64,000 bases of DNA from CAYVQF01 sp964454015 (lineage in GTDB: Bacteria > Myxococcota_A > Bradymonadia > UBA4248). The notes under the pieces were generated by a model, which saw only the letters and a program-made list of their open reading frames with translations, had not been told where the DNA came from and did not search any database. Shown here one piece after another: positions 25,949 through 34,394 of this stretch. The translations under genes were made by a program, and so were the position numbers. Within the stretch, counting starts at the first letter, position 1. Each line of letters starts with the position of its first letter. The stretch covers positions 167,784 through 231,783 of the forward strand of contig CAYVQF010000003.1 of the NCBI GenBank assembly GCA_964454015.1, in the 5' to 3' direction.

Positions 25949-26455
25949 ATGAAGCGACGCGACAGCATGGAATTGGCACGCCCCTTGGCCTGGCGACTCC
26001 TGGGCTGCCCTCGCCTTGGGCTCTGCTTCTGGCTCCTGGGGGCGGCGCTGAGCCTGGGGGCGGCGCTGAGCCTGGGGGCGTGCATGGACCTCAGCGATTT
26101 GCTCGACAGGGGCGATGACCTCGATACGTCAGAGGACATCACCTACGACGATGTCCTGCCGCCAGATGAATTCGACTTCGGCCCACTCGACACGGGTGAG
26201 CCTCACGATGTCATCGATGAAGATAGCTTTGATGGCGGTGTCACCGAGTGTGTCGATGGACACTGTGTCTACACGGGCTTTCCCATTCCCGCGCCCTACT
26301 TTGGCTTGAGTCTCTCCCACGTCGCTGGTGCGCCGCGCCAAGGCCACGGTTTCGGGCGCCTCACCTCGCCTGCCAGCCTGGGCAATGGCGTCGCCCGCAG
26401 TGGCGGCGCCCGCCTGCATGCTGGCCCCGTGCATCTATTGCGGAGCGTGCCATGA
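25949..26455 (+). CDS. Short Asp-rich lipoprotein 1 of 3
   Basis: GGGAGGTGCTC precedes the ATG. The signal has an unusually long hydrophobic core containing a tandem LGAALS duplication and ends in LGAC (C45). An Asp/Glu-rich linker follows ('DDLDTSEDITYDDVLPPDEF'), then a small Gly-rich end ('LGNGVARSGGARLHAGPV'). The last residues overlap the next gene by ATGA, so translation is coupled. The Gly-rich end resembles, weakly, the ends of the two following lipoproteins. The function is unknown. It is probably an outer-surface protein with a flexible acidic spacer. Confidence 0.55.
   Translation: MKRRDSMELARPLAWRLLGCPRLGLCFWLLGAALSLGAALSLGACMDLSDLLDRGDDLDTSEDITYDDVLPPDEFDFGPLDTGEPHDVIDEDSFDGGVTECVDGHCVYTGFPIPAPYFGLSLSHVAGAPRQGHGFGRLTSPASLGNGVARSGGARLHAGPVHLLRSVP
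26036..26080 (+). repeat. Tandem 18-bp repeat inside a signal peptide
   Basis: Unit ctgggggcggcgctgagc occurs twice perfectly (26036-26053, 26054-26071) plus a 9-base partial copy (26072-26080). It encodes LGAALS-LGAALS-LGA in frame and lengthens the hydrophobic core of the lipoprotein signal. Confidence 0.9.
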
Positions 26456-26763
26456 CGTGCAGGCGTGGGCTCGAGGCGGTCTTCCTCATCGGCGCCTGCT
26501 GGGCGCTGACGGCCTGCATGGCCCTGGAAGACGGCGCAAAAATGAGCCTCGGTGAGCCGGATGCCTACTCGCCGGAGCTATCTGGGGTGCGGTGTTGGCA
26601 CGGGCCTAGCTTCGGGGGCACACGTCAAGGCCAGACCCAGCTCGTGCTCCCGGCCACGCTGGCTCCGGGACAGGGGGTGGCCTCGTTCCAAGGCCAGCGC
26701 ATGCGTCTGACCAGTGGCAGCGTCGCGGCGCGACCTTGCGGGTCGCGAGGAGGCGAGAGATGA
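26452..26763 (+). CDS. Short lipoprotein 2 of 3
   Basis: About 103 residues. The start overlaps the previous stop (ATGA), indicating coupled translation. The signal 'MTCRRGLEAVFLIGACWALTAC' ends in a lipobox (C22). The mature part is short, without an acidic linker, and ends in a Gly/Gln/Leu-rich segment ('LVLPATLAPGQGVASFQGQR') reminiscent of the ends of its two neighbours. No family is recognised. Such a short mature chain could also be the remnant of a longer gene. Confidence 0.5.
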   Translation: MTCRRGLEAVFLIGACWALTACMALEDGAKMSLGEPDAYSPELSGVRCWHGPSFGGTRQGQTQLVLPATLAPGQGVASFQGQRMRLTSGSVAARPCGSRGGER

Positions 26764-27227
26764 CCATGACCCCTGCGTATTCATCGCGGTCAAGATGGCT
26801 GCTCTCTGTGGTCCTGGTGGGTTGGGCCCTCGGCACGCTCGCCGCCTGCGGTGAGCTCGATGAGCTGTGGCCCGAGGCCGTTGAAGCCAGCGACATGGAC
26901 GACGACGATCACTGGGGGGGGAATATGGGAGACAGTGCCGATAGCAGCGACGGAGACTCCGATCTGCGCGAGCTGCCCCCCCCTGAAGATGCCGATGAGG
27001 ACCGCGTAGACAGTGAAGAAGTGGAGCCGCCGCCGCCGTCCTTCAGGGGGACGTGGGCGTTGACGGCAGGAGGGAGGGCGCTGCCCGGTTATGTGGTCAG
27101 CCTCCAGGCCGGCGGTTGTGCCGGCAAGGCCACCTCGTTGAGCGGTCCAGGTTTGGGTGGGGCCGTGCTGCACAGCGGCACGACGGTCTTGCTTCACCCC
27201 CAACGCCTGCAGCCACCCCTGCCATGA
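26760..27227 (+). CDS. Short Asp-rich lipoprotein 3 of 3
   Basis: Starts again with an ATGA overlap to the previous stop and has GGAGGCGAGAG before the ATG. The lipoprotein signal ends 'LAAC'. It is followed by a ~55-residue acidic linker very rich in Asp, Glu and Ser ('DMDDDDHWGG', 'DADEDRVDSEEVEPPPP') and then a ~60-residue Gly-rich end domain. The acidic linker suggests exposure on the cell surface and possible calcium binding. It lies 18 bases before the TSP3-repeat gene, so all four are probably one transcript. Confidence 0.55.
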   Translation: MTMTPAYSSRSRWLLSVVLVGWALGTLAACGELDELWPEAVEASDMDDDDHWGGNMGDSADSSDGDSDLRELPPPEDADEDRVDSEEVEPPPPSFRGTWALTAGGRALPGYVVSLQAGGCAGKATSLSGPGLGGAVLHSGTTVLLHPQRLQPPLP

Positions 27228-27245
27228 TGTGAGGACGTGAAGCGT

Positions 27246-29858
27246 ATGGCCAAGCTTGCTTTTAGGCTCCGCAGAGGGTGGCCGCTTTGGGTTACAGGGC
27301 TCGTCGTTTTGGCCTGGCTCCTGTGGACCCAAGCCGGCGTGGTCGCTGCTGACGGCGACGCCGATGACGACGGCGTCCCCGATGAGGTCGAGCTCACCCT
27401 GGGGCTCGATCCCTTCCTCCCCGACAGCGACTTCGACGGCATCTCCGATGGCGTCGAGACCAACTACCAGGCCGTCGGCTGGGGCGGCGCGCCCGATACG
27501 GACGGCGACACGGTCATCGACGCCCTCGATGAGGACAGCGACGGCGATGGCCAGCCCGATCACGCCGAGGGACAAGGTGATTTCGACGGCGACGGGGTGG
27601 GCAACTGGCGCGACGCTGACGACGACGGCGACGGCATTCCTACGGCAGTCGAGTGTGGCCCCCTCACGGTGGCTGGGGTGAGCCCGTGGACTTGGGACGC
27701 CGACCGCGATGGTCTGCTGAACTGTTACGACCGCGACACCGACGGCGACACCCTCTTGGACAGCGACGAGGGGGTTGGCGATGCCGATGGCGATGGTCTG
27801 CCCAATTACCTCGACCCCAACACCTCGGCGCAGGGCGATGCCGATGGTGATGGCCTGAGCGATGCCGAAGAGGTGGCTTCGGGCTGCCTCAATCCGCTGC
27901 GCGCCGACAGCGACGGCGATGGCTTCTTGGACGGCGAAGAAGGCTATGCGGAAGCAGTGGACACGGACGGCGACACCGTCCCCGATGCGTGTGATCCCGA
28001 TGACGACGGCGACGGCATCCCCACCGAACGCGAGCGCACCGATGAGGCGCGCTTTGGCGCGACCTTCACTCGCCAGGGGCGCCTGCCGGCTTACCGTAAC
28101 CTGGACAGTGACGGCGACACGCTCCCAGATGCCGACGAAGCCTATGGAAGGCATCGCGAGTTGGGCGTAGTCGACGCCGATCGCGACGGCATCCCCGACT
28201 ACTTCGACACCAACTCCGACAACGATGGGCGCAGCGATCAGAGCGAGGGCATGGGCGACGCCGATGGCGACGGAGTGCCGAACTTCCGCGACCCAGACGA
28301 TGCTGACGGCCCCAGTGCTGATGGCGATGGTGACGGGATCAACAACAGTGTCGAGTCGCTCTGGGGCATGGACGCCTACCACATCGACAGCGACGGGGAC
28401 GGCCTCCTGGATGAACACGAGTTTCGCTTCGATGCGGGGCTGCCGGTTGACACCGACCAAGATGGGCGCATCGACCCCGTCGATGAGGACGATGACGACG
28501 ACGGCATCCCCAGCGACCTAGAGCGGCGCGATGCGGAGTTATTGGCGGCGTTTTTGGGGATGTACCCCTGGGACGTCGATCAAGACGGCGACTTCAACTG
28601 GTATGACGTGGACGCCGATGGCGATGGGCACCTCGACCGCCTGGAGCGGCGCGTCGACACCGATGGCGATGGGATCTACGACTACCTCGACCTCGACAGC
28701 GATGGCGATGGGGTCGGCGATCTCGAAGAGGCCCATCGCGACGGTGACGCCGATGGGTGGCGCAACCGCGTCGACAGCCACCACGATGACGGTCCTACGG
28801 CCGACGCCGACGGCGATGGGATCTCCAACCTCGACGAGGCGCGCTTGGGCACGTGGGCCCAGCGGCGTGACAGCGATGGGGACAGCGTCAGCGACACCAT
28901 CGAGGTGGGGGTGGCCTTCCTCACGGGCGGTGAGGACAATCCGCGCAACAGCGACGGCGACGCCTGGCTGGACGCCCTGGATGTGGACGACGACGACGAC
29001 CTCATCTGGACCGCCACCGAGCGCGCAGACGCCTTTATCCACGGTGAAGACCTCGACCAGGATGGCCAGCCCCACTACCTGGATCTGGACTCCGATGGCG
29101 ACGGCCACCTGGATCTGGTCGAAGGCGCCTGGGATGCCGACGGTGACGGTGTGCCCAACTACCTCGACGAAGACAGCGATGGCGACGGGGTGCCCGATCG
29201 CTTGGAGAGCGGCGAGGATGGCAATGGCAATGGCATTCCGGCCTTCCTCGACCCTACTGAGAACGGCCTGGATGATCCCGACCCCGATGGCGATGGGCTG
29301 CCGACGGCGATCGAAGTGTTGCTCGGGACCAACCCCTACGTGGCTGACACGGACGGCGACACTTTGTCTGACGGCCAAGAAGTTGGCGAAGACTGGGACA
29401 ACCCCATCGACACCGATGGCGACACCCTCATCGACGCCCTCGATCCCGATGACGACGGCGACGGCATCCCCACGCGCATCGAGATTGAGGACAGCACGCT
29501 CTTGGGTAACTCTGACGTGGATGGTGATGGGCGCCTCAATTGGCACGATGATGACGCCGATGGCGACGGCGTGCCTGACGGGGTCGAGGGGCGTGAAGAC
29601 GGCAACAACAATGGGGTGCCGGCCTACCTCGATCCCACGGAGCAGGGGCCGGTGGCACCCGACAGCGTGGAGCAGGTCGATGCGGTGGAGCCCGACGCCA
29701 GCGAGGCCTCGGAGTCCTTCCTCATCGAGGGGCATGGCCAGTGCGCCTGTCGGCTGAGCGCCACGGGCGCGTCGCCTCGGGCACCCTTGGTGGCCTTGCT
29801 TCTCGGGGCGCTGCTCTTCTACCTTCTGCGCAGACGCCGGCTGCGCGCCGCCTCCTGA
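27246..29858 (+). CDS. Thrombospondin-type-3-repeat surface protein with MYXO-CTERM tail
   Basis: An N-terminal hydrophobic signal (MAKLAFRLRRGWPLWVTGLVVLAWLL, only part shown) is followed by about 760 residues of Asp-rich repeats of the type D-x-D-x-D-G-[IVL]-x-[DN]. Variants include DSDGDG, DDDGDGIPT and DTDGDT. These TSP3-like units bind calcium and make long stiff rods. The C-terminus has the tripartite MYXO-CTERM signal: 'GQCACR', a hydrophobic helix 'PLVALLLGALLFYLL' and RRRR. Proteins with it are sorted to the outer surface by myxosortase. The ATG at 27246 has GAGGA ten bases upstream; a GTG at 27237 is too close to that site. It is the last gene of the surface cluster. Confidence 0.88.
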   Translation: MAKLAFRLRRGWPLWVTGLVVLAWLLWTQAGVVAADGDADDDGVPDEVELTLGLDPFLPDSDFDGISDGVETNYQAVGWGGAPDTDGDTVIDALDEDSDGDGQPDHAEGQGDFDGDGVGNWRDADDDGDGIPTAVECGPLTVAGVSPWTWDADRDGLLNCYDRDTDGDTLLDSDEGVGDADGDGLPNYLDPNTSAQGDADGDGLSDAEEVASGCLNPLRADSDGDGFLDGEEGYAEAVDTDGDTVPDACDPDDDGDGIPTERERTDEARFGATFTRQGRLPAYRNLDSDGDTLPDADEAYGRHRELGVVDADRDGIPDYFDTNSDNDGRSDQSEGMGDADGDGVPNFRDPDDADGPSADGDGDGINNSVESLWGMDAYHIDSDGDGLLDEHEFRFDAGLPVDTDQDGRIDPVDEDDDDDGIPSDLERRDAELLAAFLGMYPWDVDQDGDFNWYDVDADGDGHLDRLERRVDTDGDGIYDYLDLDSDGDGVGDLEEAHRDGDADGWRNRVDSHHDDGPTADADGDGISNLDEARLGTWAQRRDSDGDSVSDTIEVGVAFLTGGEDNPRNSDGDAWLDALDVDDDDDLIWTATERADAFIHGEDLDQDGQPHYLDLDSDGDGHLDLVEGAWDADGDGVPNYLDEDSDGDGVPDRLESGEDGNGNGIPAFLDPTENGLDDPDPDGDGLPTAIEVLLGTNPYVADTDGDTLSDGQEVGEDWDNPIDTDGDTLIDALDPDDDGDGIPTRIEIEDSTLLGNSDVDGDGRLNWHDDDADGDGVPDGVEGREDGNNNGVPAYLDPTEQGPVAPDSVEQVDAVEPDASEASESFLIEGHGQCACRLSATGASPRAPLVALLLGALLFYLLRRRRLRAAS
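27357..29650 (+). repeat. Coding Asp-Gly (GAY GGC GAY) repeat array
   Basis: Dozens of imperfect copies of a gac-agc-gac-ggc-gat-ggc type motif encode the TSP3-like calcium repeats. Because the same codons recur, the array also creates long open frames on the other strand and in the other + frames. Confidence 0.85.
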
Positions 29859-29945
29859 GCCGTGGCCCTTGTCAAAGCGGCCTCGGCGCAGCAAAAAGGA
29901 AGGGGCGAAACCCTGAGGCTGCCCCGGGCATGAGGTCGAAGAGAG

Positions 29946-30575
29946 ATGCGCATCCTGTGCTATGCCGATACCCACGGGCAACATCGCCGGCTGCCGGTGC
30001 TGGCGGCCGATGTGGTGGTTTTTGCCGGTGATCTGACCGAGCACGGCCACCTTGGCGAGCTGGAGGACTTCGCCGCTTGGGCAGGGGCGCTGCCCTGCGC
30101 CCACAAAGTCGTCGTGGCGGGCAACCACGATTTCTGCCTAGAGTCCGAGTCCTTCGCCCAGCGCGTCCTGGGAGAGGCGGGCTTGACTTACCTCTGCGAC
30201 GCTGGCGCGAACATCGCTGGCTTGCGCTTCTATGGCGCGCCCTGGCAGCCCACCTTCTACCAGTGGGCCTTCAACCTCGATCGCCGCAGCCCAGCCATGG
30301 TCGAGAAATGGGAGCGCATTCCCCCGGACGTCAACGTCCTGGTCACCCACTCACCCCCCTGGGGTCTGTGCGATCAGGTGCGCGGCGTTTCCCAGGGCTG
30401 TGAGGTGCTCCGCGAGCGGGTCGATGGCCTGCGCCACCTGCGTTTGCACGTCTTCGGCCACATCCACGAGGGGAGCGGCGTGGTGGTACGCCAGGGGGTG
30501 CGTTTCGTCAACGCCGCGTGCTTGGGCGCCGATCTCCGCCTCTTGGCCACCGTGCCGTGGGTGGTCGATCTCTGA
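29946..30575 (+). CDS. Calcineurin-like metallophosphoesterase (UPF0046/ MPPED-like)
   Basis: The metallophosphoesterase motifs are in order: 'YADTHGQH' (D8, H10), 'FAGDLTEHG' (D29), 'VAGNHDF' (N60, H61), 'VTHSPPWG' and 'FGHIHEG'. Length 209 and the THSPP...GHIHEG arrangement resemble the MPPED1/2 (239FB)-like group. These hydrolyse phosphodiesters, including cyclic nucleotides, in a di-metal site. There is no signal peptide, so it is cytoplasmic. The ATG follows GAAGAGAG. The upstream 87-base gap has no strong promoter match. It converges with the M14 peptidase gene 12 bases away. Confidence 0.88.
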   Translation: MRILCYADTHGQHRRLPVLAADVVVFAGDLTEHGHLGELEDFAAWAGALPCAHKVVVAGNHDFCLESESFAQRVLGEAGLTYLCDAGANIAGLRFYGAPWQPTFYQWAFNLDRRSPAMVEKWERIPPDVNVLVTHSPPWGLCDQVRGVSQGCEVLRERVDGLRHLRLHVFGHIHEGSGVVVRQGVRFVNAACLGADLRLLATVPWVVDL

Positions 30576-30587
30576 TGGGATCCACCT

Positions 30588-32291
30588 TCAGGAGGCGTGC
30601 GCGTCCGAGCCGAGGCGACAGGTCACCAGACGCCGATCCTCGCCGGCGCAGGGATGGGTGACGTGGACTTCGAGGGTGTAGTCCCCCGGGGGACCGCTGA
30701 CGAGCCACTCGACCTGGGTCCGGTCTATTGAGCCGTCGAAGGTCCAGGCGGGCGCGGCGGAGGGTTGGTGTGACTTGCCTGCGAGCTGGCCCACCTGGAC
30801 CGTGGCTGGGTGTTGGGACACGCGCAAAGGCGGCGGCGCGGCGAGATGGCAGACGACCTCGCCGATGGACGCGATGTCCTTGGCGCGCTGTGAGAGGTGG
30901 GTCGGCAGCCAGCCGATGTTGTGCACACCGAGGGTGAGCCGCGCCAGGTCTGGGGCGAGGGGCTGGACCGCGACGTGGGCAATGGCGAGCTGGGGGGTGG
31001 CCAGGGCGAGATAGAGGAGCCAGGGGGGGAAACGGTCGACCTCGGCGGCGAGGAGGCTGGGGGGTGGGTTGCGGAAGGTGAAGAGTTGATCCCAGCCGCC
31101 GAGCTCGACGGGGCCGAGCTGGGGGTGCTCGAAGGGGTACCAGTCGACGTAGCCTTGTCCCTCGAGGGCGGTGTCGTTCCAGCGGAGCAAGGCGAGGTCG
31201 TCGGCGACGGGGTGTTGGTGGCGCCAGGCGATGGGATCGGTGGTGTGGATGCCGGCCTGGGCGAGGGGGTTCCAGATTTCCACGGTCCAGGCGAAGCGGC
31301 CGAGGTGGTCGTAGAGCCAGTCGTCGAAGGCGCCGGTGATGCACTGACCATCGTCGCTGCGGAAGCCGTGGTAGACCGAGGTGGCGCGGTAGGCGGTGAA
31401 TTCTTCTCCCTTGTGGCTCAGGCGTTGGAAGACGCGGAGATCTTGGTGGGGCATGGCGTCGTCTGGGCGGTACGAGGAGGGACGCAACAGGAGGCCGCCG
31501 TAGGTGTGGAAGGAGACGGCGACGCAGATGTTGGGGTGGGCCGTGACGAAGTCGGCCAGGGCGCGGACCTCGGGCTCGGAGAGGGGGGCGGGTCCGTGCA
31601 GCTCTGTGGGTTGGGGTTGCCAAGCGGCGGGGAAGTTGCGGTTGAAGTCCAGGTTTTGGCGGTGGTTGGCTTGGTGGATGCGCCAGCCATCGTAGTCGGT
31701 GATGGTGCCCTCGGGGAGCAGACGATAAAAGGTCCCGTGGAGGTCAGTGGGTTCGCGCGCGACCAGGGCCCGTGGATCCAAAGGCGATGCTTTCCAGGGG
31801 CCATGGGGATCGCTGATGCGCATGGTGAGGATGCGGCCGTCGCCGTCGATGTCGGCGCTGGTGTGGCCAGGGGTGGCGGGCGCCTCGGGTGGGTGGCAGC
31901 GGAGGGAGGAGCGGAGGATGCGGGGGTGCGCGGCCAGAGTGGCGGCGGCGCCGTCGGGGTTGGCCCTGGGGCAGATGTAGAGGGTGCGGGTGTCGAGGCA
32001 GTGAGCGACGCTGGGGTCGATGTGGCGCTGGTCGAGGATGTGCTGGGCGAAGGCGATGGCGGCGGCGGTGCCGGCGATTTCCGTGGCGTGGAGGTTGGCG
32101 TCGACCCAGAGCGCGGGGCGGCGCTCGGGTGGGCTGAGGTCGCGGTTGGCCAGGGTGAGGAGGTGGATGGGGCGCCCCTGGTGGGATTGGCCGATGCTTT
32201 GGAGGGTGGCGAGGTTGGGGTGCTGGTCGACGAGGCGGTGGAGGAGCTCGGTGAGGGCGTCGTTGTCGAGGTAGGCATGGGGGTAGCGCAT
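30588..32291 (-). CDS. M14-family zinc carboxypeptidase, apparently cytoplasmic
   Basis: Zinc ligands H68-x2-E71 ('NLHATE') and H262 ('SFHTYGG'), the substrate-binding 'DFNRNFP' (N217, R218) and the catalytic Glu E338 ('WTVEIWNP') define an M14 peptidase. They cleave C-terminal residues from peptides. The catalytic domain fills ~1-390; the last ~175 residues are a beta-rich domain typical of metallocarboxypeptidases. No signal peptide is present at the ATG at 32291, and the upstream frame gives none. That is unusual for this family, many of which are secreted. It overlaps no other gene and is divergent from the PEGA kinase. Confidence 0.87.
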   Translation of the reverse strand: MRYPHAYLDNDALTELLHRLVDQHPNLATLQSIGQSHQGRPIHLLTLANRDLSPPERRPALWVDANLHATEIAGTAAAIAFAQHILDQRHIDPSVAHCLDTRTLYICPRANPDGAAATLAAHPRILRSSLRCHPPEAPATPGHTSADIDGDGRILTMRISDPHGPWKASPLDPRALVAREPTDLHGTFYRLLPEGTITDYDGWRIHQANHRQNLDFNRNFPAAWQPQPTELHGPAPLSEPEVRALADFVTAHPNICVAVSFHTYGGLLLRPSSYRPDDAMPHQDLRVFQRLSHKGEEFTAYRATSVYHGFRSDDGQCITGAFDDWLYDHLGRFAWTVEIWNPLAQAGIHTTDPIAWRHQHPVADDLALLRWNDTALEGQGYVDWYPFEHPQLGPVELGGWDQLFTFRNPPPSLLAAEVDRFPPWLLYLALATPQLAIAHVAVQPLAPDLARLTLGVHNIGWLPTHLSQRAKDIASIGEVVCHLAAPPPLRVSQHPATVQVGQLAGKSHQPSAAPAWTFDGSIDRTQVEWLVSGPPGDYTLEVHVTHPCAGEDRRLVTCRLGSDAHAS

Positions 32292-32356
32292 GGCGGCTCC
32301 GATGCTTAGGTAAAGCAGACGTTTAGGTCGATTGTAGCGGCATTGAGAGGGGTAGG

Positions 32357-32386
32357 TTGACGCTTGGGCGTGGCCGGGCTTAGTTT
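32357..32386 (+). promoter_or_regulatory. Candidate promoter for PEGA kinase gene
   Basis: TTGACG, an 18-base spacer, TAGTTT, about 100 bases upstream of the ATG. The same -10-like hexamer TAGTTT is found before mnmA (56195-56200). Confidence 0.33.
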
Positions 32387-32485
32387 AGAGAGGTTTTGAG
32401 ATTGGGGAGCGCGTCGCCGAGGCGAGGGCGTGGAGATGGGTGAGACCGTGGTGTGAGGCCGGTGAGCTGGAAGGGTGGTCAGGCA

Positions 32486-34363
32486 ATGGACAAGAGCGTG
32501 ACGAAATCTCCCCTGTCGATGGGCAGCCTGGTGGATGGCCGCTACGAGATCGTGGGGCATCTGGGTGAGGGGGGATTTGCGACGGTTTACCAGGCGCGGC
32601 ATGTTCACATCAATCGGATGGTGGCGCTCAAGGTGCTGAGCGTAGGGACGAAGATACCGCGCTCGACGGAGTTTGAGGAACGCTTTCTGCGGGAGGCGCA
32701 GACGGCGGCGCAGATCGACCACCCGAACGTGGTCAAGGTGTACGACTTTGGTTTCGTCGAGGAAGGTCGCTTGCCCTACATCGCCATGGAGTTGTTGGCG
32801 GGGCACGACTTGGAGGCGGAGGTCAAGCAGCAAGGGCGTTTGGCGCCGGCGCGGGCGATTGGGTTGTTCTTGGGTTGCCTGGAGGCGTTGGCAGAAGGGC
32901 ATCGTCTCGGGGTGGTGCACAAGGATTTGAAGCCGTCGAACCTATTTTTGGTGCACCCCGGTGAGGCGCGGGAGAAGCTGAAGGTGCTCGATTTTGGCAT
33001 CGCCTCGCTGAGTGAGACCAGTGACAAGCGGTTGACGGCGACAGGCCAGATTTTGGGGACGCCGCAATACTTGGCACCCGAATACATTAAGAACCAAGAG
33101 GTCTTGCCGGCGCTGGACGTCTACCAGATGGGGCTGATCCTGGTGGAGGCCCTGAGTGGCTATGCCGTGGTCGACAACGACAACCCCTTCCAGTGCATGA
33201 TGGCCCATTGCAACGGAAAGATTGGGGTACCCATCAAGTTGATGGAGAGCGCCTTGGGGGGGGTGTTGCGGCGGGCGTTGGCGACCAGTCCCAAAGAGCG
33301 TTACGCCGATGCCGAGGCCTTCAGGCAGGATTTGCTGCGCGTGGACGGTCAGGGGGTGCCGCATCTGAGCGCGACGGAGGCATTGCACACCATTCATTTG
33401 GGGACCGAGTCTGGGGTGGTGCACGTGGTGGACGAGGACGCGACGGTGCTCCTGGCCCACGCCGACACCTTGGGTGGCCTGAGCGCGAGCGAGGCTGAGT
33501 TGAGCGCGGCGCAGCGTGCCGAAGCGGGCAAGGCGGTGCGCGGTCAAACGCCGACGCAGGCCCAGGCGCGTCCGTCGTCGCCGGGGGCGGCCTTTGCTGG
33601 GGTGGCGGGCAGCGCGATGGAGAACGGCGCGGCGAGTGCTGCGGCGTTGGCGGCGGCCTTCCCCAAGAGCAATCGCGGGCTGTGGGCGGCGGTGGCGGTG
33701 GTGGCGCTGGCCATTTTGTTGGGTTCGGGGTGGCTGATCTTCAGCCTCTTGAGCCACAGCGAGACCAGTGAGGGTGGGGGCAGTGCGGGGCGAGCGGCCG
33801 GTGAAGCTGCGGTAACGACTGCCGATGGCGCAGCGGCGATGCTCGAGGGTGGTGCGAGCGGCGCGGCTGCGGCGATGGCGGCGGATTCGGCCGGGGAGGC
33901 GGTGGCCGAGGTCGCAGGGAGCGATGGCCAAGAGGTGGCCGGTGAGCTTGGGCATGTTGGTGAGGCAGGGCAGGAGGCGGTTGTTGTGGCGCCCGAGGTG
34001 GCCGTGGCGGAGGCGATGGTCTTCGTGACGACGGACCCGTCGGGGGCGAAGGTGTTCCGCGGTGAGCAGGAGCTGGGGCTGACGCCCTTCGTCCTGCGGG
34101 TGCCTTCCGACGCGCCTGCGGTGGAGCTGCGCTTCGAGCGCAGCGGCTATGTGGCCCAGAACTTCGTGGTCGACCCGAGCAAGGGGGAGACCGTGGAGGT
34201 GATTTTGCAGCGAGTGAGCGGCAAGCGGGTGGTACGGGAGGGTGGGAGCAAAGGGAGCACAGACGAGCGTGGCGGCGGGAGCACGTCTGGAAGCTCGGGG
34301 CGAGGGGACCAGATCAAGCCGGTTGATACGAAACCCAAAGAAGTGATGATTTTGGCGCCCTGA
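32486..34363 (+). CDS. Transmembrane Ser/Thr protein kinase with C-terminal PEGA domain
   Basis: A Hanks-type kinase with the key residues present: Gly-rich loop 'GHLGEGGFATVY' (~24-35), Lys49 in VALKVL, Glu70, catalytic loop 'VVHKDLKPSN' (HKD replaces HRD; D147) and 'VLDFGIASL' (D169). The activation segment has 'GTPQYLAPEY'. After an Ala-rich linker a single helix (~398-421, 'WAAVAVVALAILLGSGWLIF') crosses the inner membrane. An Ala/Gly-rich spacer and a PEGA domain (~510-575, 'VFVTTDPSGAKVFRGEQELG') follow on the periplasmic side; PEGA domains are thought to bind cell-surface structures. It is a likely envelope-sensing kinase. The ATG at 32486 was preferred because the kinase domain follows directly. 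Confidence 0.93.
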   Translation: MDKSVTKSPLSMGSLVDGRYEIVGHLGEGGFATVYQARHVHINRMVALKVLSVGTKIPRSTEFEERFLREAQTAAQIDHPNVVKVYDFGFVEEGRLPYIAMELLAGHDLEAEVKQQGRLAPARAIGLFLGCLEALAEGHRLGVVHKDLKPSNLFLVHPGEAREKLKVLDFGIASLSETSDKRLTATGQILGTPQYLAPEYIKNQEVLPALDVYQMGLILVEALSGYAVVDNDNPFQCMMAHCNGKIGVPIKLMESALGGVLRRALATSPKERYADAEAFRQDLLRVDGQGVPHLSATEALHTIHLGTESGVVHVVDEDATVLLAHADTLGGLSASEAELSAAQRAEAGKAVRGQTPTQAQARPSSPGAAFAGVAGSAMENGAASAAALAAAFPKSNRGLWAAVAVVALAILLGSGWLIFSLLSHSETSEGGGSAGRAAGEAAVTTADGAAAMLEGGASGAAAAMAADSAGEAVAEVAGSDGQEVAGELGHVGEAGQEAVVVAPEVAVAEAMVFVTTDPSGAKVFRGEQELGLTPFVLRVPSDAPAVELRFERSGYVAQNFVVDPSKGETVEVILQRVSGKRVVREGGSKGSTDERGGGSTSGSSGRGDQIKPVDTKPKEVMILAP

Positions 34364-34394
34364 GTCCCTTGGCTGAGGGAGGTGGAGGTTGTTC

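Noticed and set aside
27357..29650. Possible CRISPR or satellite array
   Set aside because: The repeats have no constant spacer/unit size and follow the reading frame of a calcium-repeat protein.
26790..30128. Two long reverse open frames opposite the TSP3 repeats
   Set aside because: They mirror the Asp-codon repeats (Ile/Val/Ala-Gly patterns) and have no start context or domains.
30897..32309. 470-codon forward open frame opposite the M14 peptidase
   Set aside because: The reverse gene carries the complete catalytic set; the forward product is Gly/Val/Glu-rich shadow.
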